A stretch of DNA of 51,644 bases from an uncultured Dehalococcoidia bacterium (GCA_958296115.1 OY282443.1:1-51644); one strand, 5' to 3'. Counted from the stretch's first letter, positions 35,497 through 44,723 are shown. A program made the numbers and translations. Notes: generated by a model from the letters alone, not told the origin.

Positions 35497-36741
35497 ATGA
35501 CGACAAGACAGAGATTGCGGTCCGCGTGGCGGACGCTGGTGGGCAAGGAAGCCATTCAGCCGTCCGGCGGATGGCTGACCAAGATGTTCGGCCTCGCTCC
35601 CGAGCAGTTCAGCCCGTCCGCGGCCCTGGAAGTGCCCGCAGTCCAGAACGCCTTGCTCCTCGTGTCGGGCGAGGTGGCCCGGCTCCCCCGGATCGTCGAG
35701 CACATGGTGGACGGCAAATGGGAGCCGGTGGACGATTCCGATCCCGAAGCCCGAATCGTGTCGCGGCAGTGGCTGCCGGGCGAGGCGGCGGGCGAGATGA
35801 TCACGAGCATGATGTGCTCGGTCATGCTGCTCGGCGCGGCGGTGGTCTACGTCGTGCGCGAAGGCGGCCAAGTGCGTGGGCTCGTGCTGCTGGACAAGGG
35901 GCAAGCCACGCGGACGCTCGAAGACGGCAGGGTACGCTACTGGGCCACCAAGACGGGCTCCGGCGAGATCGTGTCCGAAGACGTGGTCTGGCTGGACTAT
36001 TTCGGGCCGCCCACCGATCGAGTGTCCGTGATCGTGCCGCTCGCGCGTGCGTGGTCGAGCCTGCGAGTGGGGATCGCCGCGTCGCGATACGCCAGCACGT
36101 ACCTGTCTCGCGGCGCGACGGGCGACCTCTTCTACTCGTCGGTGGACGCGCCGGACGCCGACATGCTCTCGCAGGACGTGTGGGCCCTCGAAGACGAGAT
36201 GCGCGCTCAGGGCCGGCGCAGTCTGGGGCTGCCGCCGGGAACCGAAGTGACCCGCGTGTCGAGCAACATGCGGGACAGCCAGCTGGTCCAGATCGCCGAG
36301 CGCGTGACCCAGGACGTGGCCCGAATCTTCCAGGTCCCGCCGACCTTGCTTCAGGACCTGTCCCGGTCCAACTACTCGACGCTGGACGCGACGCTCCGGG
36401 CGTTCACGCGGTTCACCGTCCAGCGATGGGCGGATCGGCTGTCCACGCTGTTCTCGGACGTGCTCTGGCCCGCAGGCACGCGGAGACTCCGCTTCGACGC
36501 CGACCTGGCCAGCGCCGAGAGCCCGGAATCGCTCACGAGGATGCTGGCCCAGCAGATCGCGATGGGGATCACCAGCCAGAACGAAGCGCGGATCAAGCTG
36601 GGCATGTACCCGAGCGACGATCCGATCGCCGACGAGCTGATCAGGATGCCTCAGATACCGGTCGGGCCCGGCGTTCTGCCGTTCGGCGACACGGAGGAAG
36701 AAGCGGAGGAACCGCCGCCGCGGCCCGAAGAAGAGCCTTGA
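35497..36741 (+). CDS. portal protein, HK97 family
   Basis: The 414-residue protein forms the dodecameric channel at one capsid vertex. Recognisable segments are SAALEVPAVQNALLLVSGEV, VWLDYFGPP, the long stem region with SLGLPPGTEVTRVSSNMRDS, VARIFQVPPTLLQDLSRSNY and STLDATLRAFTRFTVQRWAD. All are typical of HK97-type portals. The C terminus is acidic and Pro-rich. It begins the head operon (portal, gp10-like, protease, capsid). Confidence 0.95.
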   Translation: MTTRQRLRSAWRTLVGKEAIQPSGGWLTKMFGLAPEQFSPSAALEVPAVQNALLLVSGEVARLPRIVEHMVDGKWEPVDDSDPEARIVSRQWLPGEAAGEMITSMMCSVMLLGAAVVYVVREGGQVRGLVLLDKGQATRTLEDGRVRYWATKTGSGEIVSEDVVWLDYFGPPTDRVSVIVPLARAWSSLRVGIAASRYASTYLSRGATGDLFYSSVDAPDADMLSQDVWALEDEMRAQGRRSLGLPPGTEVTRVSSNMRDSQLVQIAERVTQDVARIFQVPPTLLQDLSRSNYSTLDATLRAFTRFTVQRWADRLSTLFSDVLWPAGTRRLRFDADLASAESPESLTRMLAQQIAMGITSQNEARIKLGMYPSDDPIADELIRMPQIPVGPGVLPFGDTEEEAEEPPPRPEEEP

Positions 36742-37259
36742 TCCACCGCATACGCGGGGTTCAGGAGCGGTACAACCCCGGCAAGATATGGCAGACCAGC
36801 GATACGGTGTTCGCTACGGCCTACGGGCCCAACAAGTTCGTCCGCACGATCGTGACCTACCACATCATGAAGGTCCCGAACTGGGGCTGGAACGACCAGA
36901 CCGGCGACCTCCGCGAATCGGTCCGCAAGCTCGACGATGCCACCGTCGTCTACGGCGGAGGCGACACCTACTACGCCGTCTACGTGGAGGCCTATCTCGC
37001 ACCGTTGCGGACCGCGTTCAAGATCGCGTTGAAGCAGGTCGGGTTCTTTGCCGACGACCGATCTGTTGCTCCGAAGGGCCGTGCGTACTATGCTGAAGTA
37101 GCGAGGAGGTGCGTCATGGCGGCGAGAACCACTGCGAGACAGGCTCCTGCCTCTTCTCCCGCGGACCGGCGGGCCGAGCAGGAGCGGCGGATCAAGGAAC
37201 AGCACCAGCGACTTCGGGCACGCGAGCGCGAGCTCGAGCAGAAGAAGAGCTCCCGGTGA
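36738..37259 (+). CDS. gp10-like virion protein with basic coiled C terminus
   Basis: A TTG at 36738 overlaps the portal stop (TTGA), and the frame runs 173 codons to the protease start. Residues 60-105 (LRESVRKLDDATVVYGGGDT, YYAVYVEAYLAPLRTAFKIA) resemble HK97 gp10-like tail completion proteins. The last 47 residues are a basic, Gln/Arg-rich helix. The start codon is not certain because no ATG is available early. Location between portal and protease is unusual for gp10. Confidence 0.62.
   Translation: MIHRIRGVQERYNPGKIWQTSDTVFATAYGPNKFVRTIVTYHIMKVPNWGWNDQTGDLRESVRKLDDATVVYGGGDTYYAVYVEAYLAPLRTAFKIALKQVGFFADDRSVAPKGRAYYAEVARRCVMAARTTARQAPASSPADRRAEQERRIKEQHQRLRARERELEQKKSSR
37116..37259 (+). 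CDS. nested in-frame 47-aa product
   Basis: Inside the previous gene, in the same frame, ATG 37116 follows GCGAGGAGGTGCGTC, one of the strongest ribosome binding sites in the window. Translation from here gives a separate 47-residue basic helix (ASSPADRRAEQERRIKEQHQ). Nested in-frame products are known for scaffolds and assembly factors. Whether both are made is inference. Confidence 0.5.
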   Translation: MAARTTARQAPASSPADRRAEQERRIKEQHQRLRARERELEQKKSSR

Positions 37260-37942
37260 GGATCGTTCGGTCGGCTCCGATCCCGTCCAAGCTGGACATT
37301 CGCACGGGAGACGACGGGCTTTCCGACCACGAGGTGGTGGTCGAGGGGTTGGCCGTGCCGTGGAACACGCCCACCAAGCTGTTCGACACGGTGTTCGAGC
37401 AGTTCGAGCCCGGCAGCATCCCAGACGAAGCCATGCGCACCCAGTATCCGGCCCGGCTCAACCTGGGGCACAAGTGGGATCGTCCGGTGGCCAACATCGC
37501 ACAGGACACGCTGGAGTTCGAGGATGCCGAGGAAGGACTCCGCATGAGGGCCGTGGTGGACATCCGGGACCCGGACGCGCAGAGCCTGGTCGTGAAGGTC
37601 GAGCGCCAGGACTACTCCAATCTGTCCATCGAATTCGACGACGACGGCCCGAATTACGAGGAATCCCGCATTCTGCTCGAGGAGAGCGACGATCTGCCGG
37701 AGGGCGGGATCCTCTACTCGATCAAGCAGGTGGGCCGCTTCTACGGGGTTGCGGCGCTTCCGTTCGGCGCATACCCTACAACGGAGGTCGGCATCACCAC
37801 AAAGTCGCGGCGCAGTGCACAAGAGAAAGTCCGTTCAACCGCTCGGGACTTGCGCGACAAACACGAATTCGCCAACCTAGAGACGGAACGGTCGCGCACG
37901 GAGTCCATGCGGCTCCGGCTTGCAATGGAGAAGAGGGCATGA
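37256..37942 (+). CDS. prohead maturation protease, HK97 (U35) type
   Basis: The GTG at 37256 lies in a GTGA overlap. The 228-residue protein has VVVEGLAVPWNTPTKLFDTV, then NLGHKWDRPVA with the catalytic His, and DYSNLSIEF with the catalytic Ser. A helical, charged C terminus follows. It cleaves the scaffolding delta domain of the capsid protein during maturation. Directly upstream of the capsid gene, ATGA-overlapped. Confidence 0.93.
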   Translation: MRIVRSAPIPSKLDIRTGDDGLSDHEVVVEGLAVPWNTPTKLFDTVFEQFEPGSIPDEAMRTQYPARLNLGHKWDRPVANIAQDTLEFEDAEEGLRMRAVVDIRDPDAQSLVVKVERQDYSNLSIEFDDDGPNYEESRILLEESDDLPEGGILYSIKQVGRFYGVAALPFGAYPTTEVGITTKSRRSAQEKVRSTARDLRDKHEFANLETERSRTESMRLRLAMEKRA

Positions 37943-39327
37943 ACGAAAAGGAGCTTCGGTTCGAGGCCGCCAAGAATCGAGAGGAAGCTGCCGCTCTTCT
38001 CGACCAGGCCGACGCCGCCAAGGACGCCAGCGAGGCCAAGGAGCTGAACAGCAGGGCCCGCAAGTTCATGGAGGATGCCACCAGCCTCGACGAACGGGCC
38101 GACATGCGAGCCGCCCTCGAGGAAGCCCGCCAACGGCGGGAAGCCGAGGCCCTCGCGGCCCGCAAGCGGCAGCCCGCCTCCGGCGTCGGCGGTTCGACCA
38201 AGGGAGAGGAGAGCATGGAGCGGGTCCCGAGCACTCGGGAGCTCCAGCACCGGAACGACCTCAACCGCCGGGTTCACTTGCGCGGTCCGCGGTCCATGCC
38301 GGAGAGCGACGCTCGCGAGGCCATGCGCAGGTGGCCGGTCGAGCGACTCTTCCAGAAGGTTCTCCGCGGCCTCAAGCTCAACAAGGAGATGCTCACCTCC
38401 GAGGAACGGGCGGAGTGGTCCGAGTATCAGGATCGTGCCACCAGAGCGATCGCCGACAGCCAATCCACGGCGGGCGGCGCGGGCGGCGAGCTGGTGCCCG
38501 AGATGTTGGCCAACGAGATCTTCGCCGAGATGGCCTACACCGGCCCCATGACGCTCAACAACATCCGCACGTTCAACCAGCAGACCACCGGCGTCCTCAA
38601 CTTCCCCACCATCACGAACAACGAAGACAAGGTGGCGGAAGACGTGGCCGAAGGCGCTGACGCCGACTACATGGAAGTCACGACCGGAGAGGTCCGGTTG
38701 GTGCCGACCAAGCGCATGGTGCTGGTGGCGATCACCGAAGAGCTCATGATGGCGGACAACGTGAGCTTCGAGTCTTGGCTGGCGGCCGAGGTCGGAACGT
38801 GGCTGGGCCGCAAGCAGAACAACGACTTCACCAACGGGACGGGAGGCGACACTCAGCCGTTGGGAATCGCCGCAGTTGCGGTGGGTCGCAACTCCGAGGT
38901 GGACACCGCGAGCAAGATCGTCGAATCCGACATCATGAGCCTCTACAAGAAGATCGACTTCTCTTACTTGGGTCGGCCTTCCACGATGCTCCAGTGCCAC
39001 TCGGACATCCTGTTCGACCTCATGCAGCTCCGGCACGCGCAGGGCGGCCAGCGCATCTTCCCGCTGACCACCGATCGGTCCGGGCTCATGATGCCGATGG
39101 GCACGCCGCTCCGGGCCAACAACGCGCTGTCCAAGAACGCTACGGGCCCCACCGCCAAGCCGATGATCCTGGCGGACTTGTCGCGCTACGTCGCGGTCCA
39201 GGCTGGCGGGCTCCGCGTGGCTCGCGACTACGTGGTGCGCTCCGGCCAGACCGAGCTGGCGTGGCGTCTCTGGTACGACGGCGCTCCCGTGGTCCAGAAC
39301 GCCTTCGCGGTGTTGCAGGGCAAGTAG
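37939..39327 (+). CDS. major capsid protein, HK97 fold, with N-terminal delta domain
   Basis: The 462-residue precursor has a charged, helical N-terminal scaffold (EAAALLDQADAAKDASEAKE, about residues 1-110). The HK97 core includes VPEMLANEIFAEMAYTGPMT, NFPTITNNEDKVAEDVAEGA, KRMVLVAITEELMMA and GTGGDTQPLGIAA. The C-terminal end (YVVRSGQTELAWRLWYDGAP) is the usual strand pair. Cleavage by the upstream protease near residue 100-120 is expected but the exact site is not visible. Confidence 0.95.
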   Translation: MNEKELRFEAAKNREEAAALLDQADAAKDASEAKELNSRARKFMEDATSLDERADMRAALEEARQRREAEALAARKRQPASGVGGSTKGEESMERVPSTRELQHRNDLNRRVHLRGPRSMPESDAREAMRRWPVERLFQKVLRGLKLNKEMLTSEERAEWSEYQDRATRAIADSQSTAGGAGGELVPEMLANEIFAEMAYTGPMTLNNIRTFNQQTTGVLNFPTITNNEDKVAEDVAEGADADYMEVTTGEVRLVPTKRMVLVAITEELMMADNVSFESWLAAEVGTWLGRKQNNDFTNGTGGDTQPLGIAAVAVGRNSEVDTASKIVESDIMSLYKKIDFSYLGRPSTMLQCHSDILFDLMQLRHAQGGQRIFPLTTDRSGLMMPMGTPLRANNALSKNATGPTAKPMILADLSRYVAVQAGGLRVARDYVVRSGQTELAWRLWYDGAPVVQNAFAVLQGK

Positions 39328-39334
39328 CAGCGCC

Positions 39335-39526
39335 ATGGCCCTGGACAAGGTCGAGCTCCGCGAAGGCGGCGTGTACGTTGCTTCTGGCGGGCGAGTCTAC
39401 GTTTCCGAGGACGGCGCATGGCGCATCAAGCCGCCTGGGGAGGTGATCACCGAGCTTCGTCGTCGGGCTGCCGCGCTGGACAAGCTGATCGCGCCGAAGC
39501 GGCGGAAGACGCCCAAGAAGACGTAG
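39335..39526 (+). CDS. small basic virion-region protein, 63 aa
   Basis: Beta-hairpin-like N terminus (GGVYVASGGRVYVSEDGAWR) followed by a helix and a Lys/Arg tail (APKRRKTPKKT). It lies between capsid and connector genes. Possibly a capsid-binding or head-stabilising peptide; no family recognised. Confidence 0.7.
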   Translation: MALDKVELREGGVYVASGGRVYVSEDGAWRIKPPGEVITELRRRAAALDKLIAPKRRKTPKKT

Positions 39527-39535
39527 GAGGCGTCG

Positions 39536-40132
39536 ATGGACGCCGCCTGGCCCACCAGCGCAGAGGCGCAAGGGATCACCGGCGAGCTGGTGTCGCTGGC
39601 GGCGCTGAGCGCCTACGCCGCCGTCCCGCTCACCAGTGCCACCGAGAGCCAGCTTCAGTCCGCACTCGATACGGCGGTGTCGCTGGTGGAGGGGTTCGAC
39701 GGGATCACGTGCCGGTACTTCCGGTCCGGGACGGTGGAGGCGAAGTGGCGGGGCGTGGGCTTGACCAAGCGGTGGCCGGGCAAGGTGTGGCTGCCGGGCG
39801 GGGCGACGGGCCACAGCCCCAGCGAAGTGTCGTTGCGCACCCTGGATGCCGTGACGACGCCGGTGGTTATCGCCTCCGGGCCCGTGCGGGAAGGTCGGCG
39901 CTGGGTTCAGGCCGTCGATTGGACCGGAAGCGGGGATAGCGACGAGGTGCTGTCCATGACCTACAACGTGGGAGGCGTTGCCGCGCCTCCGCCGGTTGAG
40001 CGAGCCGTGCTCGTTCTGGCGTCCAGCCTGTTCTTCAATCGCGGCGGCGACGACGGCACCGCCCACCGCACGGCGTCTGCGCTCTGCCGGCCATGGATCG
40101 ACAACGCGGGGTTCCGCCGGAGGCTAGGATGA
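39536..40132 (+). CDS. head-tail connector protein, gp6-like
   Basis: A 198-residue protein with an N-terminal helical part (ESQLQSALDTAVSLVEGFDG) typical of gp6/gp15-like connectors that bind beneath the portal. Beta-rich segments follow (VEAKWRGVGLTKRWPGKVWL), ending with a final helix pair. Position after the capsid gene supports the call. Overlaps the tail fibre gene by ATGA. Confidence 0.72.
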   Translation: MDAAWPTSAEAQGITGELVSLAALSAYAAVPLTSATESQLQSALDTAVSLVEGFDGITCRYFRSGTVEAKWRGVGLTKRWPGKVWLPGGATGHSPSEVSLRTLDAVTTPVVIASGPVREGRRWVQAVDWTGSGDSDEVLSMTYNVGGVAAPPPVERAVLVLASSLFFNRGGDDGTAHRTASALCRPWIDNAGFRRRLG

Positions 40133-42183
40133 GTCGCGACTTTGGGAGTTTTCCGAACGCCACCGTAGACACGGTCAACTCTACGGGGAAACTGCTCACG
40201 GACATTCCTGGCGACGACCCTCCCGGCCAGAACATCGCGCTGACGGTCTTCCTCCAGTGGATTGAGTCTCAGCTCCCTGCGGATACGGGCGTGGACATCG
40301 CGGCCTTGCCGCCCGCTCTCGCGGAGGTGATCGAGCGGGGGGATACCAACTTCATCCTCGACGTGCGCGGGACGCAGGAGCGCCTTCAGGGCGATCTCCT
40401 GGCCCAATGGGTCGCCGACCGCGTGGCCGAGGACACGCGGCAGGGCGAGGACGGGACGGACGGCTGGACTGCCCAGCTGGCGGTGGTAGAGGACGGCGAG
40501 AAGCGGCACCTCAAGGTTTCCGCGCTGGTTGGCGGAACCGGCGACAAGCCCGCCGGGATCGAAGGGATGTACCTGGGTCCCAACGGGCTGGTGGCGGCCA
40601 AGGCCGACGCCACGGACATCCGGGGTCCGGCGGGCAGTGGCGGAAGCGGCGGAGCCACCACGTTCGCGACGGAAACGGAGGCGGAAGCAGGCACGGAGGC
40701 GGCGAAGGCCATCAGCCCGCTCACGCTGGCCGAGGTGCTGGAGCATGTCCGGGCCGTGATCGCCGACGTGACCAACGGCGTCGTCGGCAAGCTCGTCGAT
40801 GCCGCCGTCTTGAAGGGACTTCTGGACGCCATCCCGAAGACGGCCAACATCGAGGACGTGGCGCTGAAGTCCATCCTCGACGCCGACCTGAGCGACGACG
40901 TGAAGCAGGCGTTCCGCGAGCGGATCGGTGCGGAAAGCGAGGACGGCGAGTACGGCCCGTACGCCACGTCGAGCCAGCGGTACGGCTCCGTCCCCGGCGG
41001 GCTGGGCCTAGGCCCGACGATCCCGGACGGCGCAACCCACTTGGAGTTCACGATCACCGCCGAGAGCGAGCAGCTGATCAACTACACGACCAGGGAGCTT
41101 CTGGTCGAACAGTTTCTGGCCTTGCCCAGCCGCAACCGGGGCGACAACGCGATCAGCAACAGCAGCGGCGTGATCGAGACGGCGTTCGACGAGAGGGACA
41201 CTCAAACGCCGGGGGCTGACGCGCAGCGGGGGTACATCGCGCACAACGGCAGGACGATCCTCTATGCTTCCGACCAGTCCATCGGCGCGGCGATCCGCGT
41301 GCGGTTCAAGGCGTCTCGCGTCGAGACGTACGCCTTGGTCGGGACCACTACTCGGATGCCGCACTCGCGGCTTCCCGAGGACGTGGTGGTGCTGGAGCAG
41401 GGGCACATCAACCCCAACCTGATTCAGTTCCCGCCTAGCTCCGCCCCGCCTGCCGGGGAGGGCTACTACCCCGACGCGGACCGCCAGAAGTTGGTTGGCA
41501 TCGAGCGCGGCGCGGAAGTCAACGTCAAGAGCGACTGGAACGCCACGACGGGGCCAGAAGAGATTCTCAACAAGCCGGACGTACCGCCCGCCGCGTCCGC
41601 TCTGCCCGTGGCCCTGTCCACCAGCGTGAACCGCTTGCAGGTCCAGGAAACCGCCGGGCGGCGCGACCTTGGGCTCAACTTCGCGGCCCGGCCCGGCGGG
41701 GATTTCGATTACGGCGACATCTACGGGTCGATAGCCGACCGGCAAGGCGCGACGGCGGGGCACATCACCTCCAATATCGGCGGCATTCGCTACTCTGGGA
41801 CGGCGTTCCAGCTGGACTGCTACGTGCTGGACGTGTCGGAGGGCGGCGGTGTCTGGGATCGGGTCTGGATCAACGGCTACGAGGTCGCGGTGGCCCACGA
41901 GTTCGGCTTGACGACGGTTCCGTGGTCCACGTCCACCACGCGGTGGCGGCACTTCCGCACGGCGGTGATCCCGCAAGCGAACCGCCCGGACTTCGGCGAC
42001 CCGGTTGCGGTGAACTTCCGAGACACGCGGGCCGACGCGGGCCAGCAGTACTTCGTGGGCAACCCGTACGTCCGGGAGGCCACCACGGAGCCGCTGGACC
42101 AGCGGTTCGTCGTGATCACGCAAGACGACTACACGGCGCTGGCCCCGAAGGTGGTCGATACGCTCTACCTCGTGACGCCGTAA
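40129..42183 (+). CDS. tail fibre/structural protein with collagen-like and DWNxT...NKP motifs
   Basis: The 684-residue product has an N-terminal helical part, then IRGPAGSGGSGG (short collagen-like run). The coiled segment TEAEAGTEAAKAISPLTLAE follows, and later KSDWNATTGPEEILNKPDVP, the repeat unit characteristic of tail-fibre and receptor-binding proteins. The C-terminal 200 residues are beta-rich (FDYGDIYGSIADRQGATAGH) and may be a receptor-binding domain. It probably trimerises. It lies among head genes, earlier than usual for a fibre. Confidence 0.82.
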   Translation: MSRDFGSFPNATVDTVNSTGKLLTDIPGDDPPGQNIALTVFLQWIESQLPADTGVDIAALPPALAEVIERGDTNFILDVRGTQERLQGDLLAQWVADRVAEDTRQGEDGTDGWTAQLAVVEDGEKRHLKVSALVGGTGDKPAGIEGMYLGPNGLVAAKADATDIRGPAGSGGSGGATTFATETEAEAGTEAAKAISPLTLAEVLEHVRAVIADVTNGVVGKLVDAAVLKGLLDAIPKTANIEDVALKSILDADLSDDVKQAFRERIGAESEDGEYGPYATSSQRYGSVPGGLGLGPTIPDGATHLEFTITAESEQLINYTTRELLVEQFLALPSRNRGDNAISNSSGVIETAFDERDTQTPGADAQRGYIAHNGRTILYASDQSIGAAIRVRFKASRVETYALVGTTTRMPHSRLPEDVVVLEQGHINPNLIQFPPSSAPPAGEGYYPDADRQKLVGIERGAEVNVKSDWNATTGPEEILNKPDVPPAASALPVALSTSVNRLQVQETAGRRDLGLNFAARPGGDFDYGDIYGSIADRQGATAGHITSNIGGIRYSGTAFQLDCYVLDVSEGGGVWDRVWINGYEVAVAHEFGLTTVPWSTSTTRWRHFRTAVIPQANRPDFGDPVAVNFRDTRADAGQQYFVGNPYVREATTEPLDQRFVVITQDDYTALAPKVVDTLYLVTP

Positions 42184-42635
42184 TGCCGATCCACCAGGGA
42201 CCGGACTCGGACTTCCCGCGCCTGGCGATAGGGGCCGTCGATCTCGTCGGCGTCTACCTTGGCGACATCCCCGTCTGGGTCCCGTCCGCGGGCTCCGCCG
42301 CGGTGGACATCATCCTTGGGCCGGTCCAGGAGGTCGGAAGCCCGGCGCAACGGCGCATCGTTCGGTGTACCATCGCGGGCTCGCCGTTCCCCACGTGGAT
42401 CCGCCTCGAGGGCGTGGGGCTCGATCAATCGGTCCTAAGCGGGCTGGGCTACGACGAGAAGACGCTCCAGCAGGACTTCGAAGCCCAGACGGGTTCCAGG
42501 CGGATCGTGGAGATCACGCTGACGCAAGACGTGGACAGCACGCCGACGGACACGCCGTTGACCTTCCAAGTCCGCGCCTCCAACGGCAGGACGCAGGACC
42601 GGGCCTCCTTCACCACGCAGTTCGAGCAGCGATGA
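42183..42635 (+). CDS. unknown beta-rich virion-region protein, 150 aa
   Basis: Starts in a TAATG overlap with the fibre gene. It contains VDLVGVYLGDIPVWVPSAGS and VDSTPTDTPLTFQVRASNGR, an Ig-like beta-sandwich look. The VYLGDIPVW segment resembles minor tail proteins. Possibly a fibre accessory or chaperone. Confidence 0.68.
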   Translation: MPIHQGPDSDFPRLAIGAVDLVGVYLGDIPVWVPSAGSAAVDIILGPVQEVGSPAQRRIVRCTIAGSPFPTWIRLEGVGLDQSVLSGLGYDEKTLQQDFEAQTGSRRIVEITLTQDVDSTPTDTPLTFQVRASNGRTQDRASFTTQFEQR

Positions 42636-42889
42636 TGGACGGCCCTACGTGGACGCACTTCGCCGTGTTCGCGCTGGCCCACGCCGGTGCGCTGGGCGGC
42701 TGGCTGATGCGGATGGGCCGCCATGAAGCCGGGCTCAAGGACCGTCTCGAGGCGGTCGAGAAGCGGCTTGAGAAGGGCGACAAGCGGTTCGACGCCGTGA
42801 TGGAGAAGCTGGATCACGTGTCCCAGCAACTGGCCGAGTTGCAGGGCTATCTCCGGGGCCGCGTAGACAGGAACGACCAGCCAGTGTAG
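42632..42889 (+). CDS. membrane protein with coiled coil, XhlA/holin-like candidate
   Basis: One hydrophobic segment (FAVFALAHAGALGGWLMRMG) is followed by a coiled coil with repeated Glu/Lys/Leu (RLEAVEKRLEKGDKRFDAVM) and a basic end. Small membrane plus coiled-coil proteins next to lysis genes often serve in membrane permeabilisation. The order is the reverse of typical XhlA, so the call is tentative. Confidence 0.55.
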   Translation: MMDGPTWTHFAVFALAHAGALGGWLMRMGRHEAGLKDRLEAVEKRLEKGDKRFDAVMEKLDHVSQQLAELQGYLRGRVDRNDQPV

Positions 42890-42923
42890 CTTCGAGGACA
42901 TTCCTCATGCTGGAGAACGCTCC

Positions 42924-43025
42924 ATGGCTGGTGCTGCACTAGGGCTGTCCGTCTTCGCCGTCGATGCCGACGGCAACCGACACACCACCGTCTACAGGCC
43001 CCCGGCGGCGGGCTGGGCGCGGTGA
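42924..43025 (+). CDS. 33-residue ORF
   Basis: ATG 42924 follows CTGGAGAACGCTCC, and the stop overlaps the GTG of the next gene (GTGA). The product is MAGAALGLSVFAVDADGNRH and a Pro-rich end, with no clear transmembrane helix. Perhaps a coupling leader for the next gene. Confidence 0.5.
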   Translation: MAGAALGLSVFAVDADGNRHTTVYRPPAAGWAR

Positions 43026-43627
43026 ACGTCGATGTCGAAGGCGGTGTCGGCACGGCGTCCGTCGAGATCACCGAGATGCCGACCTGGGCCACCGGGGCCA
43101 AGGCTCCCGCGATTCACCAGGCGGACGGTGAGCGAACCCTTACGGCCTATGCTCCGCCGGTGGCCGGGCTGTCGGGGTCCTACGAGCTCACCGCCACCGA
43201 TCAGGCGTCTCCCACGCCCGCTACGGTCAAGGCCACGCTGATCGCGGTTGCCAGTCTTCCCGCGGGCTCCGTCCTCTGTCGCAAGCCTCATGACGCGGAC
43301 TTCTTCGTGAACGGCACCGTGTGGCCCCAGCTGTTCGAGACCACGCATCGGTTCAGCGGCGACACCGAGGATCGCCCCAACCGGGTGACCTACGATCTCC
43401 GGCGTCACGCAGCCGACGGACGCCTGCTGGTCCGGCTGGAGCGCGTCTTCTTCTACGGTGACGAGGTGACGAGCTACCACAACTCCGCCATCGTCGGCAA
43501 AGAGGGCCACGAGAAGGCGGTATGCGACGCCTTCGGGGCGGGAGGCCCGCGTCCGTGCACGACCGCCGAGATGCGGGAGCTCTGGACCGAGATCAGGGAT
43601 CACATCCCGCCCTACGGAGTGCTGTGA
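43022..43627 (+). CDS. unknown protein with Ig/cadherin-like N terminus, 201 aa
   Basis: The first 75 residues (ASVEITEMPTWATGAKAPAI, GLSGSYELTATDQASPTPAT) resemble an Ig-like domain. The second half has VLCRKPHDADFFVNGTVWPQ and basic helical segments. Starts with GTG in a GTGA overlap. Virion or lysis-cassette protein; function unknown. Confidence 0.68.
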   Translation: MNVDVEGGVGTASVEITEMPTWATGAKAPAIHQADGERTLTAYAPPVAGLSGSYELTATDQASPTPATVKATLIAVASLPAGSVLCRKPHDADFFVNGTVWPQLFETTHRFSGDTEDRPNRVTYDLRRHAADGRLLVRLERVFFYGDEVTSYHNSAIVGKEGHEKAVCDAFGAGGPRPCTTAEMRELWTEIRDHIPPYGVL

Positions 43628-44262
43628 AGCGCGACCTCCTTCTCGTCGGGATCACGGCGGTCGTAGCCGCCGGGCTGGCGCTCTACGTCTCCAGCAATCA
43701 CCGGCGTCACGGCGAAGCTGAAGACGTGATCGCTGAGCACAGGGCCGAGTTGGTGGCCCAGAAGGCCAAGGCGGACTCGTTGGAAGCCCGTGTCCAAGCC
43801 GCACAGGCCCGTACGGATTCGGTGATCGCCGCGTCAGAAGCCGACATCCACCGACACGAGCAGGCTCTGGCGGACGTTCACCGGCGGCTGGCCGCGTTCG
43901 AGGCGCGTTCGGACTCGGCAGAGGACCTTGCCGGGGTAGGTGGCGGCATCGGCGCGGGAAACGTGGCGGCAGTGGACTCCATCCTCGATTCCCGGATAGA
44001 GGCCCGTCTCGCCGCCGCAACCGCCGGAAACACCGCGCTAACGGCCGAGAACGCGGACCTACGGGCCGAGGTCGCGACGCTGACCAAGACGCTGGCTCTT
44101 GCGGACAGCACCATAATGAGCAAGAATCAGATTCTCGACATCCAAGGCGCACTTGACAGGAGAATCGAGAAAGAGATGAACCATCAGCGTCATCTCCGGT
44201 GGTTCGAGCGAAGCGCGACCATCGCGGTTCTCGGCGCGTTGCTGGTGGAGCAACTCAGGTGA
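43624..44262 (+). CDS. membrane-anchored coiled-coil protein, spanin-like candidate
   Basis: GTG 43624 (GTGA overlap). One N-terminal transmembrane helix (LLLVGITAVVAAGLALYVSS) is followed by a long Ala/Glu/Arg coiled coil and a second hydrophobic stretch at the C terminus (SATIAVLGALLVEQLR). The layout matches inner-membrane spanins in having anchor plus coiled coil, but it is larger than usual (212 aa). No separate outer-membrane spanin seen nearby. Confidence 0.55.
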   Translation: MKRDLLLVGITAVVAAGLALYVSSNHRRHGEAEDVIAEHRAELVAQKAKADSLEARVQAAQARTDSVIAASEADIHRHEQALADVHRRLAAFEARSDSAEDLAGVGGGIGAGNVAAVDSILDSRIEARLAAATAGNTALTAENADLRAEVATLTKTLALADSTIMSKNQILDIQGALDRRIEKEMNHQRHLRWFERSATIAVLGALLVEQLR

Positions 44263-44723
44263 GCGACACCATCTGGCTTCTGAGGCGGCGCGGATCGCCC
44301 GACGACGATCTTCCCTGCACCTTGGGGACCGTGGTGTTCAACCGTCAGGAGCTCTGCAAGACCGCCGAGCTCCCGTGGCGCGACAACCACCACGACCTCT
44401 CCTGCATCCGGGCGGGACTCTACCTCGTCGAGCCCCATCCGATCAACGACCGGAAGCTCCGGCTCAGCAATGCGCCGGGACGCGACGATCTGGCGGGACG
44501 CACGGAGATCAACCTCGAGACGGGCAACGATCCCGCCGGGCTCCGCATCTCCAAGGGAAAGCCCCAAAGCAAGGGCTGCATCTTCCCCGGCATGGAGTTC
44601 GTCGAGCCGGAGATGGACGGCGTGATCGACAGCGGAACGGCGATGGACGAAGTGCTGGAGGCGGCCAAGAGGTGCTGGGCTTCGGGGCGGCTGTTCCTCC
44701 GCGTGCGGTGGGCGATCCTGTGA
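44259..44723 (+). CDS. DUF5675 family protein
   Basis: The 154-residue product has LGTVVFNRQELCKTAELPWR, SCIRAGLYLVEPHPINDRKL, APGRDDLAGRTEINLETGND and GCIFPGMEFV. This is the pattern of DUF5675 proteins (CTLE..., SCIP.GtY.v, GR..i.iH.GN, GCi.vG). They are common near phage lysis genes, though their activity is not established to my knowledge. Starts with GTG in a GTGA overlap. Confidence 0.82.
   Translation: MSDTIWLLRRRGSPDDDLPCTLGTVVFNRQELCKTAELPWRDNHHDLSCIRAGLYLVEPHPINDRKLRLSNAPGRDDLAGRTEINLETGNDPAGLRISKGKPQSKGCIFPGMEFVEPEMDGVIDSGTAMDEVLEAAKRCWASGRLFLRVRWAIL

Noticed and set aside
35412-36737. Plus-strand frame overlapping the portal gene upstream of 36738
   Set aside because: Portal is clearly in the other frame; only the part after 36738 continues as a gene.
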